Both the position numbers and the translations under genes were made by a program. From NCBI RefSeq assembly GCF_003260195.1, contig NZ_QEIH01000005.1, positions 186,001 to 250,000 on the forward strand: a DNA stretch of 64,000 nt, read 5' to 3'. The notes beneath the pieces were generated by a model, which saw only the letters and a list, made by a program, of their open reading frames with translations, did no database searches and was not told where the DNA came from. Shown here one piece after another: positions 30,608 through 39,860 of the stretch; positions within the stretch are counted from its first letter, which is position 1; each line of letters begins with the position of its first letter. The stretch comes from Lutibacter citreus (GTDB taxonomy: Bacteria; Bacteroidota; Bacteroidia; Flavobacteriales; Flavobacteriaceae).

Positions 30608-33600
30608 TTAATTTACTATGTTGTTTTCTATACTTTTTGAATTATTTATTTTAACATTGTTATTTAGATTTAACTGAATTATAGGAATTGTTAATTGAAA
30701 ATTAGAACCTTTTCCTTCAATAGAAGTAACACTTAAATCACCATTAAGCATTTTTGCGTAATGTTTTGATATTGAAAGACCTAATCCTGAACCTTCAAAA
30801 ACATTTACATCTTCAATATCAGCTTGTACAAAACGTTCAAAAATATGTTGTTGTTTATTAAGAGGTACACCAATACCTGTATCTGTTATATTAAAAATTA
30901 AGCTTTCATTTATAATTTCATAACCAAAAACAATACTTCCTTTAAATGTAAATTTAATAGCGTTTTTAATTAGGTTTTGTAAAATACTATAAATTTTATC
31001 ATGGTCTGATTTAAAAATTAAATCACTTGAAAATTCATTTAAATTAGTTAAAATAATACCTTTTTTTACCGCTTGTGGAAGAAAGAATAAATAGAGATCA
31101 TTTAATGTTTTATTTATGGTTATTTCTGTAGTAGTTACTTTAACTAGGTTGGCTTCTATTTTAGATATATCAATAATATCATTTATGGTGTTTAGCATTC
31201 GTAATCCACTTTTTTCAATAATTTCAATATATTTATGCTGTTTTTCAGGTGTTAAATTTGGTGTTTTTAATAATTCAGAAAAACCTAGAATTCCGTTCAT
31301 TGGAGTTCGTATTTCATGGCTCATATTTGCAAGAAATGCAGATTTTAAGCGATCACTTTCTTCTGCTTTATTTTTTGCAATAGTTAATTGACGTAAAATT
31401 TCTTTTTGTTCTGTAATATCTTCTTTAATAGCAATGTAGTGTGTAATGGTTCCTTTAGAATCATAAACAGGAGAAATAGAAGCTTTTTCCCAGAAAAACT
31501 CCCCATTTTTTTTCTTATTATGAAATTCACCATGCCAATTTTTTCCACTTTTAATAGTTTCCCAAAGTTCTTTGTATTCTTCTTCTTTTTTTTCTTTTGA
31601 GCTTAAAATACTAGGATTTTCACCTATTAATTCATTGTATGAATAGCCAGTTACATTACTAACTTTAGGGTTGCAATACTCTAAAATTCCATTTCTATTT
31701 GTTATCATTACAGAAACAGGACTTTGTTCAATAGCGTGTGATAATTTTAATAATTCATTTTCGAATTTCTTTTTATCCGTAATGTCTAAAATCATACCAA
31801 CTAATTTATTTTCAGTAGTGATTTTTACATTTATTAAACAATGTTTAAGTTTATCATTTTTGGTAATGAAATCTACTTCATAATTTGTTACAAAGCCTTT
31901 ACTTTTTACTTTTTTAATTAATTGTTCTCTTTGAGATTTATTGGAGTATCTATCATTAATAAATATATTATCAGATTTAGTCAATTCATTATATCCGCTT
32001 TCTTCTTGTAAAAATTTGTTAGAAAATAATAATTTACCATTTAAATCAGTTTCAAACACACCAATAAAGGCATTGTTTACAATGTTTCTGTATTTTTCTT
32101 CTGAATCTTTTAATTTTTGTTCTTGTAAATATTTTTGGGTGATATTAGACATTGAGCCAATTACTTTAATTGGATTGCCATTAGAATCATTTAATTTATA
32201 GGCGCGATCATAAACCCAGGCATAAGTTCCATCTTTTTGAAGTATTCTATATTCGTCTTCCCAATGGTTTTCTTTTGATTCAAAATAATCATAAATTTTA
32301 CTAGAAACTCTTTTTAAATCATCAGGATGAATTCCTTTTTTTATGTCTTCATCTGAATATCCAAATTCCTTGTTCTTCCATCCAAAAATAGTTGCAAAAT
32401 TGTTACTTCTCCAATATGTTTTATTAATTAAATCTCTTTCCCAGATAACTTCATTTGTAGCTAAAGAAGCCAATCTAAATCTTTCATCACTAAGTTTTAA
32501 TTTTTCTAAAGTATTTTTAAAATTGGTAATGTTTTCAATTACACCATCATACCTAATAATTTCTCCATTAATATCTTTTACGGCTTTTGCACCCTCAAGA
32601 ACTGTAATTATTTTTTGGTTTTTAGTGTACCGTTCTGATCGATAATCGGCTATTTCGCCATTTTTTTTCATTATTGAATCAAATTCTATTTTTTTTGAAA
32701 CATCTACATAACTACCAGTTGATAAATCACTTTTTAAAAGGTCTTCTAAACAGTTGTACTCAAACATTTTTATTAATGTTGGATTGGCTGAAATTACTTT
32801 TCCTTTTGGTGTAGTCTGGTATAAACCAACAGTACTGTTGTTAAATAAACGTTGGTATAAGGTTTTACTTTCATTTAGTTCGTTTCCTATTTTTCTTGAA
32901 ATAAAGGCATAAATTACAATGATTGTTATTATAATAATTAAGAAAAAAATAGAATTATTAATTGTACCTGAAGGTTTATTTGTTAAAATATGAGACTCAA
33001 TATAGTTAACCGTTAGAATAAAAATAAGTATAAAAGGTAAAAAAGATTTTAATAATTTAGTTTGAATTGTAGATGAATGAAAAAGTTTTTTTAACGGCCA
33101 AATCTTAAATTCCATTATATTTAATTGAACAAGGCTTATTAAAAAAAAAGCAAATGCGGTAGGAATTGATAATGAAAGAATATCAAATGTATAAATAAAC
33201 ATGCTGTTCTTTACATAGCCCAATAAAAATATTGCACTTGAGAATGCTTGTAAATAGAAGAAAATAGAATTTATAGAGTGAGTTATTTTATGTTTTTTAT
33301 TTTTAATAGTTAAAAAGAAGATATTTGAAAAAATAAATAAACTAGCAGCTAAAGGAGAAATTTCTCCAACAGGATTCTCTCCAAATAAATAAGATTTGTT
33401 AAAAAGATGTTCTTCGAAATCCCAATTTAAAATAAAAAAATAATCAATTAAACAAAAAACAGATATAAGAAGACTTATAATTGGAAGAATCAGATTTATT
33501 CTTTTAACTACTTTAGATGGCTTTTTTAAAAAATATAATAAATAATTAAAGCTTAATACAATAAACAAAATGGCTGTTAAAGGTGCTATCGGAAAGTATT

Positions 33601-33706
33601 TTGAAGAAATACTTGTTAATATTACCCAATTTTTGAACCAACCTAAAAGACCTAAAGAAGCAACAAGAAGCACTAATAAAATTAAATTGATTTTGAATTT
33701 TTTCAT
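30608..33706 (-). CDS. Membrane-bound multi-PAS sensor histidine kinase
   Basis: A 1032-aa kinase. Eight or so hydrophobic segments occupy residues 1-270. Four PAS/PAC units follow: about 281-395, 403-525, 533-645 and 652-770, each ending in a D/N-I-T motif (ENIT, SNIT, LDITDKK, KEDITEQK). The HisKA domain has H797 in SHEIRTPMNG; the HATPase domain (about 900-1010) shows NLIKNAIKF, DTGIGVP and GSGLGLSI motifs. No receiver or output domain is attached and no regulator gene is adjacent, so it is an orphan. The membrane part resembles no periplasmic sensor I recognise. Autophosphorylation is expected; signal and partner are unknown. Confidence 0.9.
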   Translation of the reverse strand: MKKFKINLILLVLLVASLGLLGWFKNWVILTSISSKYFPIAPLTAILFIVLSFNYLLYFLKKPSKVVKRINLILPIISLLISVFCLIDYFFILNWDFEEHLFNKSYLFGENPVGEISPLAASLFIFSNIFFLTIKNKKHKITHSINSIFFYLQAFSSAIFLLGYVKNSMFIYTFDILSLSIPTAFAFFLISLVQLNIMEFKIWPLKKLFHSSTIQTKLLKSFLPFILIFILTVNYIESHILTNKPSGTINNSIFFLIIIITIIVIYAFISRKIGNELNESKTLYQRLFNNSTVGLYQTTPKGKVISANPTLIKMFEYNCLEDLLKSDLSTGSYVDVSKKIEFDSIMKKNGEIADYRSERYTKNQKIITVLEGAKAVKDINGEIIRYDGVIENITNFKNTLEKLKLSDERFRLASLATNEVIWERDLINKTYWRSNNFATIFGWKNKEFGYSDEDIKKGIHPDDLKRVSSKIYDYFESKENHWEDEYRILQKDGTYAWVYDRAYKLNDSNGNPIKVIGSMSNITQKYLQEQKLKDSEEKYRNIVNNAFIGVFETDLNGKLLFSNKFLQEESGYNELTKSDNIFINDRYSNKSQREQLIKKVKSKGFVTNYEVDFITKNDKLKHCLINVKITTENKLVGMILDITDKKKFENELLKLSHAIEQSPVSVMITNRNGILEYCNPKVSNVTGYSYNELIGENPSILSSKEKKEEEYKELWETIKSGKNWHGEFHNKKKNGEFFWEKASISPVYDSKGTITHYIAIKEDITEQKEILRQLTIAKNKAEESDRLKSAFLANMSHEIRTPMNGILGFSELLKTPNLTPEKQHKYIEIIEKSGLRMLNTINDIIDISKIEANLVKVTTTEITINKTLNDLYLFFLPQAVKKGIILTNLNEFSSDLIFKSDHDKIYSILQNLIKNAIKFTFKGSIVFGYEIINESLIFNITDTGIGVPLNKQQHIFERFVQADIEDVNVFEGSGLGLSISKHYAKMLNGDLSVTSIEGKGSNFQLTIPIIQLNLNNNVKINNSKSIENNIVN

Positions 33707-33957
33707 AGGTCATTTTAGATAACTAATTGAGAGGAGAATTAATTAACTATTTAAAATGTTAGAGGTTAATAATTATTTTAAAGATATATCAATAATATAA
33801 ATTGAAATATGATAATTGTTAGGTTTAAATAATTTTAAGAAAGCAAAACTATTTTCTTAATTTGTTTAGTTTAAAATATAGATAATGAGTGGTTTGCGTT
33901 CTTTTTTATTTGGTGTTTATTAGTGAATAATGATAAATATTAGGGTATTTTCAGTAA

Positions 33958-34647
33958 TTAAGAAACAAAAAAGATGCTTCCACCGTCATATAAATAATCA
34001 TTTCCTAAACAAATTACGTCTTTTCCTTGGTTAGAAATAAATTTATAAAGAGCTTCACCATCATGGTGTTTTAAAATATTTCCTAAGAAAAACACCTTGT
34101 TATTTATTGAGCCCATTGTACCGCCAATAAAACCATTTTTGTGATCTTTTATTTTAATTTCTGAAGGATCAAAGTAAAAATAATCTATCACGTTTTTTTT
34201 AAGCACATTAAGAATTCCTTTGTCTGAAGTAACAACTTTATCTTTTATAACAAACATGCTACATCTGGCAAATGCTTGTGGAAGGTTTATTAATGTTTTT
34301 TGAGAACTTCTTTGTTGAATTGAAACATCAGGTTTGTTTTTTTTACAAAAAAAATGCTTTTCAGAAGTTAAACAGTTGTACAATACACTATCGTCTAAAT
34401 TTTCTCCAACATTTTTAATGCCAAAGGAATAATTGATAGCTTTATTATTTAAAAATTCAATTAAACTTTTAGGAGTGTTAGGAGCTAAAACGAGTCCTTT
34501 TTCATCTTGAAATATAAATATATCGGGATGACCAGAAATAGAATTGTATGTAATCCCCTTGCTTGAAAATTCAAAAATATCATTTGTATATTTTGCAAGA
34601 TTATTTTTTACATCTAAAGGAGTTCTTTTATCAATTATGGCATACAT
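33958..34647 (-). CDS. DUF6873-like protein paired with a radical SAM gene
   Basis: A 229-aa soluble protein without signal peptide. Features are GHPDIFIF near 39-46, an LVLAPN segment, KTLINLPQAFARCSMFVI near 138-155, SDKGI, FIGGTMG, and a DGEALYKFISNQG stretch. It resembles the DUF6873 (GME-fold) family, an assignment made from memory of the motif pattern. It overlaps the upstream radical SAM gene by 17 bases (ATG inside the end of that gene), which strongly suggests coupled translation and a shared function. Function is not known. Confidence 0.6.
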   Translation of the reverse strand: MYAIIDKRTPLDVKNNLAKYTNDIFEFSSKGITYNSISGHPDIFIFQDEKGLVLAPNTPKSLIEFLNNKAINYSFGIKNVGENLDDSVLYNCLTSEKHFFCKKNKPDVSIQQRSSQKTLINLPQAFARCSMFVIKDKVVTSDKGILNVLKKNVIDYFYFDPSEIKIKDHKNGFIGGTMGSINNKVFFLGNILKHHDGEALYKFISNQGKDVICLGNDYLYDGGSIFFVS

Positions 34648-35635
34648 TTAATTCAAAATCTTTAAGGTTTTTATCAGCTACAAATTTAACGTCATACCCT
34701 TTGGTTTGAAGCAAATTTCTATTTCTTCCCTTGTAACCAATCGCATAATTTAATTGATTTTGTGCAACATGAATAATAGATTTTCCTTTTTCTAGTTGCT
34801 TTTCATTTAAAACATCATTCCATAATTCAGATAAAACCATTTCTTTAAATGATGGGTGAATTGGTCCTGCAACTAAGGATTTTTCAGGTTCTAATTCTTC
34901 TGAAGGATGCAATCCAACTCTTAAAACTTTAATATTAGCTTCATTAAATATTTTTAAAATTTCTTTACTCCAACTTACAGCTTCTTCTAATGAAAGTACA
35001 TTATAATCTCCTTTTTTGTACATTTTTTCCAAAACGGTACCTTTTACTACAACAGTAGGATAAATTCTAGTGGTATCTGCTTTTAATCTAACAATATCTT
35101 TTGCGGTTTGTATGGATAATTCTAAGTTGTCATATGGTAAACCTAGCATCATTTGAAGTCCTAATTCAAAATTTCTATTATTAATTAAATTGGCTGCTTT
35201 TTCTATCGCGTCAAATTTATGACCTCTACCAGATTTTACTAAAACTTTATCATTAGTAGATTGTGCACCTAGCTCAATAGCTATAACGCCATACTTTTCT
35301 AAAATATCTAAAATGGGGTTGGTAATATAATCGGGTTTTGTTGAAATTCGGATTCCCTGTACTTTACCTTCTACAACATATTTATAAGCTACTTTTAAAT
35401 AACTGATCATTTTTTGTTGAGGAATTCCAGTAAAACTTCCACCAAAAAATGCGATGTTAATTTCAGCGCTTTTAGGAATAGTTTCAAGGTAACTATCTAT
35501 TATTACTCCTATTTCATTTGGGGTAGGTACTGAAAAAGTATTACTAATTTTTTCTTGATTACAAAAAACACATTGATGTGGACACGCAAGTTCAGGTATA
35601 AAAATAGGAATATTACAGTGTTTTTTTTTACTCAT
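34631..35635 (-). CDS. Elp3-like radical SAM protein
   Basis: A 334-aa radical SAM enzyme. The C18-x-x-x-C22-x-x-C25 motif (ACPHQCVFC) binds the 4Fe-4S cluster, followed by FFGGSFTGIP (about 63-72), the SAM-binding GGS motif. STKPDYI, ELGAQS and GLPYDNLE match the catalytic half of elongator protein 3 (tRNA uridine modification), but no C-terminal acetyltransferase domain is present, so it is a stand-alone radical SAM form. Start at ATG 35635. It overlaps the DUF6873-like gene. An exact -7 promoter match lies upstream at 35698-35705. Confidence 0.82.
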   Translation of the reverse strand: MSKKKHCNIPIFIPELACPHQCVFCNQEKISNTFSVPTPNEIGVIIDSYLETIPKSAEINIAFFGGSFTGIPQQKMISYLKVAYKYVVEGKVQGIRISTKPDYITNPILDILEKYGVIAIELGAQSTNDKVLVKSGRGHKFDAIEKAANLINNRNFELGLQMMLGLPYDNLELSIQTAKDIVRLKADTTRIYPTVVVKGTVLEKMYKKGDYNVLSLEEAVSWSKEILKIFNEANIKVLRVGLHPSEELEPEKSLVAGPIHPSFKEMVLSELWNDVLNEKQLEKGKSIIHVAQNQLNYAIGYKGRNRNLLQTKGYDVKFVADKNLKDFELNVCHN

Positions 35636-35697
35636 TTTTTATATGCTTATAAGTAACTACAATAATCATAAAAAGGTAGATTATTTTATTAAAGTCG

Positions 35698-35705
35698 CAA
35701 ATTTA
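35698..35705 (-). promoter_or_regulatory. Candidate -7 element for the radical SAM operon
   Basis: On the minus strand this reads TAAATTTG, matching TAnnTTTG, about 63 bases before the ATG at 35635. A clean -33 TTTG at the normal distance is not visible. Confidence 0.35.
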
Positions 35706-35747
35706 AACATATAAATTAATGAAGTATATGATATAAATCAATGGAAT

Positions 35748-36116
35748 TTATTTATTCTCACCTAAATAAACCCAATGCTTATTTTCTATATAAAACTTAG
35801 AGTTTTCATGGATTACATTAATAATACCATTTTCCATAAAAAAAGCTTTAAATTCAACAGTATCTCTAGTAGATTTTAAAACTTCTAATTTTACCCAACT
35901 TACAGATTTTGTCCATTTTTCAATTTCCTTTTTTTCTTTGTTGCTAGGTCTTGAACTGCTATGATGACTTTTTTGTAAATAATTAATATTTGCCAAAACA
36001 AAAGCGCTATATCTTGAGCGCATTAAAGCTTCTGCACTGGTTGCATTTTCTATGTTTTTATGTGCTTTTTCACAACAATCACTATATTTTTTATTAGGGT
36101 TACAAGGACAATTCAT
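35748..36116 (-). CDS. ychJ: YchJ-family protein with SEC-C metal-binding motif
   Basis: A 122-aa member of the YchJ/UPF0225 family. The N-terminus carries the zinc-binding SEC-C motif with C3, C5, C14 and C15 (CPCNPNKKYSDCC), followed by the family signature SAEALMRSRYSAFVLANINYL (about 28-48) and a HSSSRP motif. The remainder is a cystatin-like/NTF2-like half. The physiological role is not established for the family. It follows the small unknown gene by 9 bases on the same strand. Confidence 0.85.
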   Translation of the reverse strand: MNCPCNPNKKYSDCCEKAHKNIENATSAEALMRSRYSAFVLANINYLQKSHHSSSRPSNKEKKEIEKWTKSVSWVKLEVLKSTRDTVEFKAFFMENGIINVIHENSKFYIENKHWVYLGENK

Positions 36117-36125
36117 TGAGGGTTT

Positions 36126-36485
36126 TTAATTTAAAATTTCACTTTCTTTGTTAATTTTATAACATCGTTCAATGCCCAAATAATTTTGGTCTGCATATTT
36201 TTCGCTCCAAAAACCATCCAACACATCTTTAGTTAAGATTTGGTAAACAACAACACCTTTAAATTTTTTTTGATTCTCACCTAAATAGTAAAAGTTAATT
36301 ACCAAAATATTATTCTTAAAAAAACCAGTACCAAATTGATCTTGACTATCATTTATGAGCCAATGTGCATCAATTTTAGAATGATCATTAAGTGTTAAAG
36401 TTAAAATTCCATTGTATTTCGAATGATCTTCATTTTGGTTTTTACCCTTTACATTGTATTTGCCTACCAACTCAGTTATAATCAT
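36126..36485 (-). CDS. Small uncharacterised protein
   Basis: I do not recognise this 119-aa protein. It has no signal peptide or membrane segment. Alternating hydrophobic patterns (GILTLTL, NNILVINFYYL, FKGVVVYQIL) suggest a small beta-barrel or lipocalin-like fold, and it ends in a charged tail. It precedes ychJ in a two-gene unit. A -7-like element lies 17 bases upstream of its ATG. Confidence 0.65.
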   Translation of the reverse strand: MIITELVGKYNVKGKNQNEDHSKYNGILTLTLNDHSKIDAHWLINDSQDQFGTGFFKNNILVINFYYLGENQKKFKGVVVYQILTKDVLDGFWSEKYADQNYLGIERCYKINKESEILN

Positions 36486-36502
36486 AAAAATAAATATTTA
36501 AA

Positions 36503-36510
36503 CAAATGTA
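36503..36510 (-). promoter_or_regulatory. Candidate -7 element for the small gene and ychJ
   Basis: On the minus strand this reads TACATTTG, an exact TAnnTTTG match, 17 bases before the ATG at 36485. A TTTG lies 13 bases further upstream (36524-36527), closer than the usual spacing. Confidence 0.35.
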
Positions 36511-36801
36511 AATATTTTGTAGTCAAATTTTTATAAGTGAACTTAAAAAAAAGAGTTATTAAATTTACTTAGAATAGAATGCTAAAAGCCGGAGGTTTAA
36601 CTAAATTATTTCCAATGAGCTTACAAGATTTCATTTTTCAGATGGAAAATGTTTTTCAATTGTAATATCAAAAAAACAAGATAAAATATTAAAAAAACGT
36701 TTTAGTCAATTCTTCTATATAAAGGATAAAATAATCGAACAATATTATAATTTCGCGGTACTATATATTTTTCAAAAAAACAAGCTGTTAAAAGCTAATT
36801 C
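36511..36801. other. Divergent intergenic region with weak coding potential
   Basis: This AT-rich stretch separates divergent genes. A 28-codon frame (ATG 36579 to TAA 36663-36665, beginning MLKAGGLTKLF) is the only peptide-like signal; I recognise no homologue and the composition change near GCCGGAGG may mean an old remnant. TAATTTCG at 36748-36755 is a near-consensus -7 element for the exporter genes. Confidence 0.3.
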
Positions 36802-36843
36802 TTGAAAAAAAGAAACCAGTTTTTAAATTTTTATTTTGATATT

Positions 36844-37608
36844 ATGAATAAACATGATACAAAAGAACTTTCTCAATTTCTTTTGGAAACCGGAGCTTTA
36901 TTAATGAGTTCAGGAGCAAATACTAACAGAATTAGAATTACAACATTAAGAATTGCAAATGCTTATGGTCATTCAGCAGAATTATTAATTATGCACAGAG
37001 CATTAATGCTTACTTTAAATAGTGAAAATGACGATAATTTTTACAGTAGCATAAAAAAAACATTACCACATGGCGCTAATTTTAGGATTGTAAGTGGTAT
37101 TAGTAAGTTAAGTTGGCAAATTGCCGAAGAGAAATTAGCCTTAAATAAGGCTGTAGAAGAATTGAATCGTTTACAAGGATTACCTCATTATCCGCGCATT
37201 TTAATATTAATATTTGTAGCCTTAGCAGGAGCTTCCTTTTGTAGACTGTTTGGAGGTGGACCAATTGAAATGTCTGTAGCTTTTACTGCTACATTTATAG
37301 GATTGTTTGTTCGTCAAGAGGCAATTAAAAAGAAGTTTAATTCGTACTTATGTGTGTTTTTTGGAGCTTTTACTTCATCACTTATAGCAGGATTAACTGT
37401 AAAATTAAATATAGGTGATCATCCAGATTTAGCTTTTGCAACAAGTGTTCTTTACTTAATTCCAGGGATACCGCTTATTAATTCCTTAACGGACTTGCTA
37501 GATGGGAATATTATGAACGGAATTGTAAGAGGTGTAAATGGTTTAATTTTAGCTTTTGCAATTGCTTTAGGTTTGTTAGGTGCTATAATAATTTATAATA
37601 TTGGGTAA
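36844..37608 (+). CDS. Threonine/serine exporter, N-terminal (ThrE/DUF1212) subunit
   Basis: A 254-aa membrane protein when started at ATG 36844; a TTG at 36802 would add 14 unlikely residues. The soluble N-terminal part has the family motif LLETGALLMSSGANTNRI (about 14-31), then five hydrophobic segments from about residue 115, including LIPGIPLINSLTDLLDGN, the conserved proline-rich membrane motif. ThrE-type proteins export threonine and serine, and relatives take part in dicarboxylate transport. The C-terminal half is encoded by the next gene, one base away, as in many split systems. Confidence 0.85.
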   Translation: MNKHDTKELSQFLLETGALLMSSGANTNRIRITTLRIANAYGHSAELLIMHRALMLTLNSENDDNFYSSIKKTLPHGANFRIVSGISKLSWQIAEEKLALNKAVEELNRLQGLPHYPRILILIFVALAGASFCRLFGGGPIEMSVAFTATFIGLFVRQEAIKKKFNSYLCVFFGAFTSSLIAGLTVKLNIGDHPDLAFATSVLYLIPGIPLINSLTDLLDGNIMNGIVRGVNGLILAFAIALGLLGAIIIYNIG

Positions 37609-37609
37609 T

Positions 37610-38125
37610 ATGGATTTATTCGCTTTTTTTGAAAAATGGATTTGGCTTGGTTTTGCAGCTGTTGGTTTTGCTATGTTATTTAATGTACCAAAACGTACAT
37701 TAATAACCATTTTTATACTGGGAGCCATTGGTGGTGCTGTTAAACTATTAACTATTCAGTATGAAGGAAATATTGTTATTGGTAGCTTTTTTGGAGCTGT
37801 AGTTGTTGGTTTTTTAAGTGTTTGGGTGGCACACATAAAACATGCGCCTCCATTTGTATTTGCCATTCCTGCTGTAATACCAATGGTTCCCGGGGCTTTT
37901 TCATATAAAATGATGCTAGGTATTATTAAACTTACCAGTAATACTGATGAAACCCTTTTTATAAAAATTTTAAATGACACAATTAGTAATGGTTTAAAAG
38001 CTTTTTTTATACTTTTATTATTAGCTGTAGGCGTTTCTGCGCCAATGATTTTAACAAGAAGAGAGTCAGCTAAAGACATAAAAGTAAAACTACAATTAAC
38101 ACATGAAAAGTCTATAAAAAAATAG
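37610..38125 (+). CDS. Threonine/serine exporter, C-terminal (ThrE_2/DUF3815) subunit
   Basis: A 171-aa membrane protein from ATG 37610, one base after the upstream stop (a TTG at 37601 would overlap it). Four to five hydrophobic segments and the motif PAVIPMVPGAFSYKMMLG (about 92-109) are characteristic. It is expected to pair with the upstream subunit to form the complete transporter. The tail is lysine-rich and cytosolic. Confidence 0.85.
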   Translation: MDLFAFFEKWIWLGFAAVGFAMLFNVPKRTLITIFILGAIGGAVKLLTIQYEGNIVIGSFFGAVVVGFLSVWVAHIKHAPPFVFAIPAVIPMVPGAFSYKMMLGIIKLTSNTDETLFIKILNDTISNGLKAFFILLLLAVGVSAPMILTRRESAKDIKVKLQLTHEKSIKK

Positions 38126-38368
38126 ATTTAATGTTAAAGATAGAAGCATATTATTTTACTTTTAAAAGTATTAAACTTGGTAGTTTCAATTATTATCTCA
38201 TTTATAGTAAACAAAAACAGATTAATAGTTAGATATTTGATGTTCTTTTGAATCATAATAAATAAAAATTTAAAAGATTGTAAAGACGTTGATATAAAAA
38301 TATAGAATACTTAACAATAGAATATTATTGAATTATTAAATAATACTAAATTATATTTTATTGATTTG
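38126..38368. other. Leader region before the cobQ unit, no riboswitch seen
   Basis: An AT-rich gap. I looked for the cobalamin riboswitch landmarks (GGGAA, a CAGCTGTAA-like core, the AGTCAGAA-ACCTGCC box) and found none, unlike the gap at 42,397. No coding signal was found. Confidence 0.4.
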
Positions 38369-38376
38369 TATATTTG
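38369..38376 (+). promoter_or_regulatory. Candidate -7 element for the cobQ unit
   Basis: TATATTTG matches TAnnTTTG exactly and lies 23 bases before the ATG at 38400. A good -33 box is not seen. Confidence 0.4.
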
Positions 38377-38399
38377 GCGACTTATTAGAAAATTGAGAT

Positions 38400-39860
38400 A
38401 TGAAGTTAAGTCCCATAATGTTTGTTGGTACCGGATCTGATGTTGGCAAAAGTATTATTGCAGCAGGAATTTGTAGAGTTTTAAAACAAGATGGCTATAA
38501 TCCAGCGCCTTTTAAAGCACAAAATATGTCGCTAAATAGTTTTGTAACTCCAGAGGGTTTAGAGATAGGTAGAGCGCAAGCGGTACAGGCTGAAGCTTGT
38601 GGAATTCCTTGTAAAAGTAGTATGAATCCGGTGTTGTTAAAACCAACGTCTCATAAATCTTCACAAATAATATTACACGGTAAACCTATTGGAAACCAAA
38701 CGGCAAACGAATATTTTTTAGGGAATAATAAAGAGAATTTATTTAAGGAAGCTCAAAACGCTTTCGATTCTTTGGCTGAAGAATACCATCCAATTGTAAT
38801 GGAAGGTGCCGGAAGTATTTCTGAATTAAACCTAAAACACAGAGACATTGTAAATATGAGAATGGCACAATATGCCAAAGCTTCTGTTTATTTAATTGCA
38901 GATATTGATAAAGGAGGTGTTTTTGCAAGTGTTTACGGAACTATTGAATTGTTAGAAAAATGGGAGCGAGATCTAATTAAGGGAATTATTATAAATAAAT
39001 TTAGAGGTGATATTAATTTATTTGAAACTGGTAGAACCAAAATTGAAGAGCTTACAGGTATTCCCGTAATTGGGGTAGTGCCTTATGCATCGGATATTTA
39101 TATTGAAGATGAAGATTCTGTTGCTTTAAGTCAGAAAAATGAAATAGCTTCTTTAGAAAAAATAAATATTGCAGTTATTTTATTACCGCATATTTCAAAT
39201 TATACCGATTTTAATTTATTGGAACGTGATGAACGTGTAAATTTATTTTATTCAAAAAATGCTGAAGAAATAGGTAAAGCGGATATCATTATACTTCCAG
39301 GAACGAAGAATACTATAGCCGACTTGCAATTTTTACGCACAAATGGTATAGCTCAAACGGTTTTAAAAGCTTTTGATGCAGATAAAAAAGTGATAGGTAT
39401 TTGTGGTGGTTATCAAATGATGGGTGAAGAAATTAGTGATCCTTTTGGAGTTGAAAGCGATGCTACTATTATTCCTGGTTTAGGAATATTACCTTTAAAA
39501 ACAGCATTAACGAAAGAAAAAACTACTATTCAACGAGATTTTAAGTTTAAAAACTTTGATGAAAAATGTAGTGGTTATGAAATTCATATGGGAACTTCAA
39601 TAACAGATAAACCTTCACCATTATTACAAATAAATGATACTAAAGAAGGTTATTTATTGAATGATAATTGCTGGGGATCTTATATGCACGGAATTTTTGA
39701 CAATCAAGTGGTTATTGATGATTTATTAGGAAGTGTTTCTAAAAATGAAGTTAAAAGCTATGAAGCATTTAAAAATGAAAATTTCGATAAATTAGCAGAT
39801 TTATTAAGAGATTGTCTTGATATTGAAAAAATATACTCTCAAATAACAATTGCAAAATGA
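38400..39860 (+). CDS. cobQ: Cobyric acid synthase
   Basis: CobQ/CbiP amidates the b, d, e and g side chains of adenosylcobyrinic acid a,c-diamide using glutamine and ATP. The N-terminal dethiobiotin-synthetase-like domain has GTGSDVGKS (5-13) and KAQNMSLNS near 40-48. The C-terminal glutaminase domain carries the nucleophile C335 in GICGGYQMMG and the GYEIHMG motif near 394-400. Length 486 aa is typical. It opens the first cobalamin unit and overlaps the next gene by 4 bases (ATGA). Confidence 0.95.
   Translation: MKLSPIMFVGTGSDVGKSIIAAGICRVLKQDGYNPAPFKAQNMSLNSFVTPEGLEIGRAQAVQAEACGIPCKSSMNPVLLKPTSHKSSQIILHGKPIGNQTANEYFLGNNKENLFKEAQNAFDSLAEEYHPIVMEGAGSISELNLKHRDIVNMRMAQYAKASVYLIADIDKGGVFASVYGTIELLEKWERDLIKGIIINKFRGDINLFETGRTKIEELTGIPVIGVVPYASDIYIEDEDSVALSQKNEIASLEKINIAVILLPHISNYTDFNLLERDERVNLFYSKNAEEIGKADIIILPGTKNTIADLQFLRTNGIAQTVLKAFDADKKVIGICGGYQMMGEEISDPFGVESDATIIPGLGILPLKTALTKEKTTIQRDFKFKNFDEKCSGYEIHMGTSITDKPSPLLQINDTKEGYLLNDNCWGSYMHGIFDNQVVIDDLLGSVSKNEVKSYEAFKNENFDKLADLLRDCLDIEKIYSQITIAK

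Noticed and set aside
31116-32645. Several open frames antisense to the histidine kinase gene
   Set aside because: They lack recognisable domains and start signals, and the minus-strand kinase is intact across them; AT-rich DNA gives such frames by chance.
38126-38399. Second cobalamin riboswitch upstream of cobQ
   Set aside because: None of the conserved aptamer segments were found on reading the gap.
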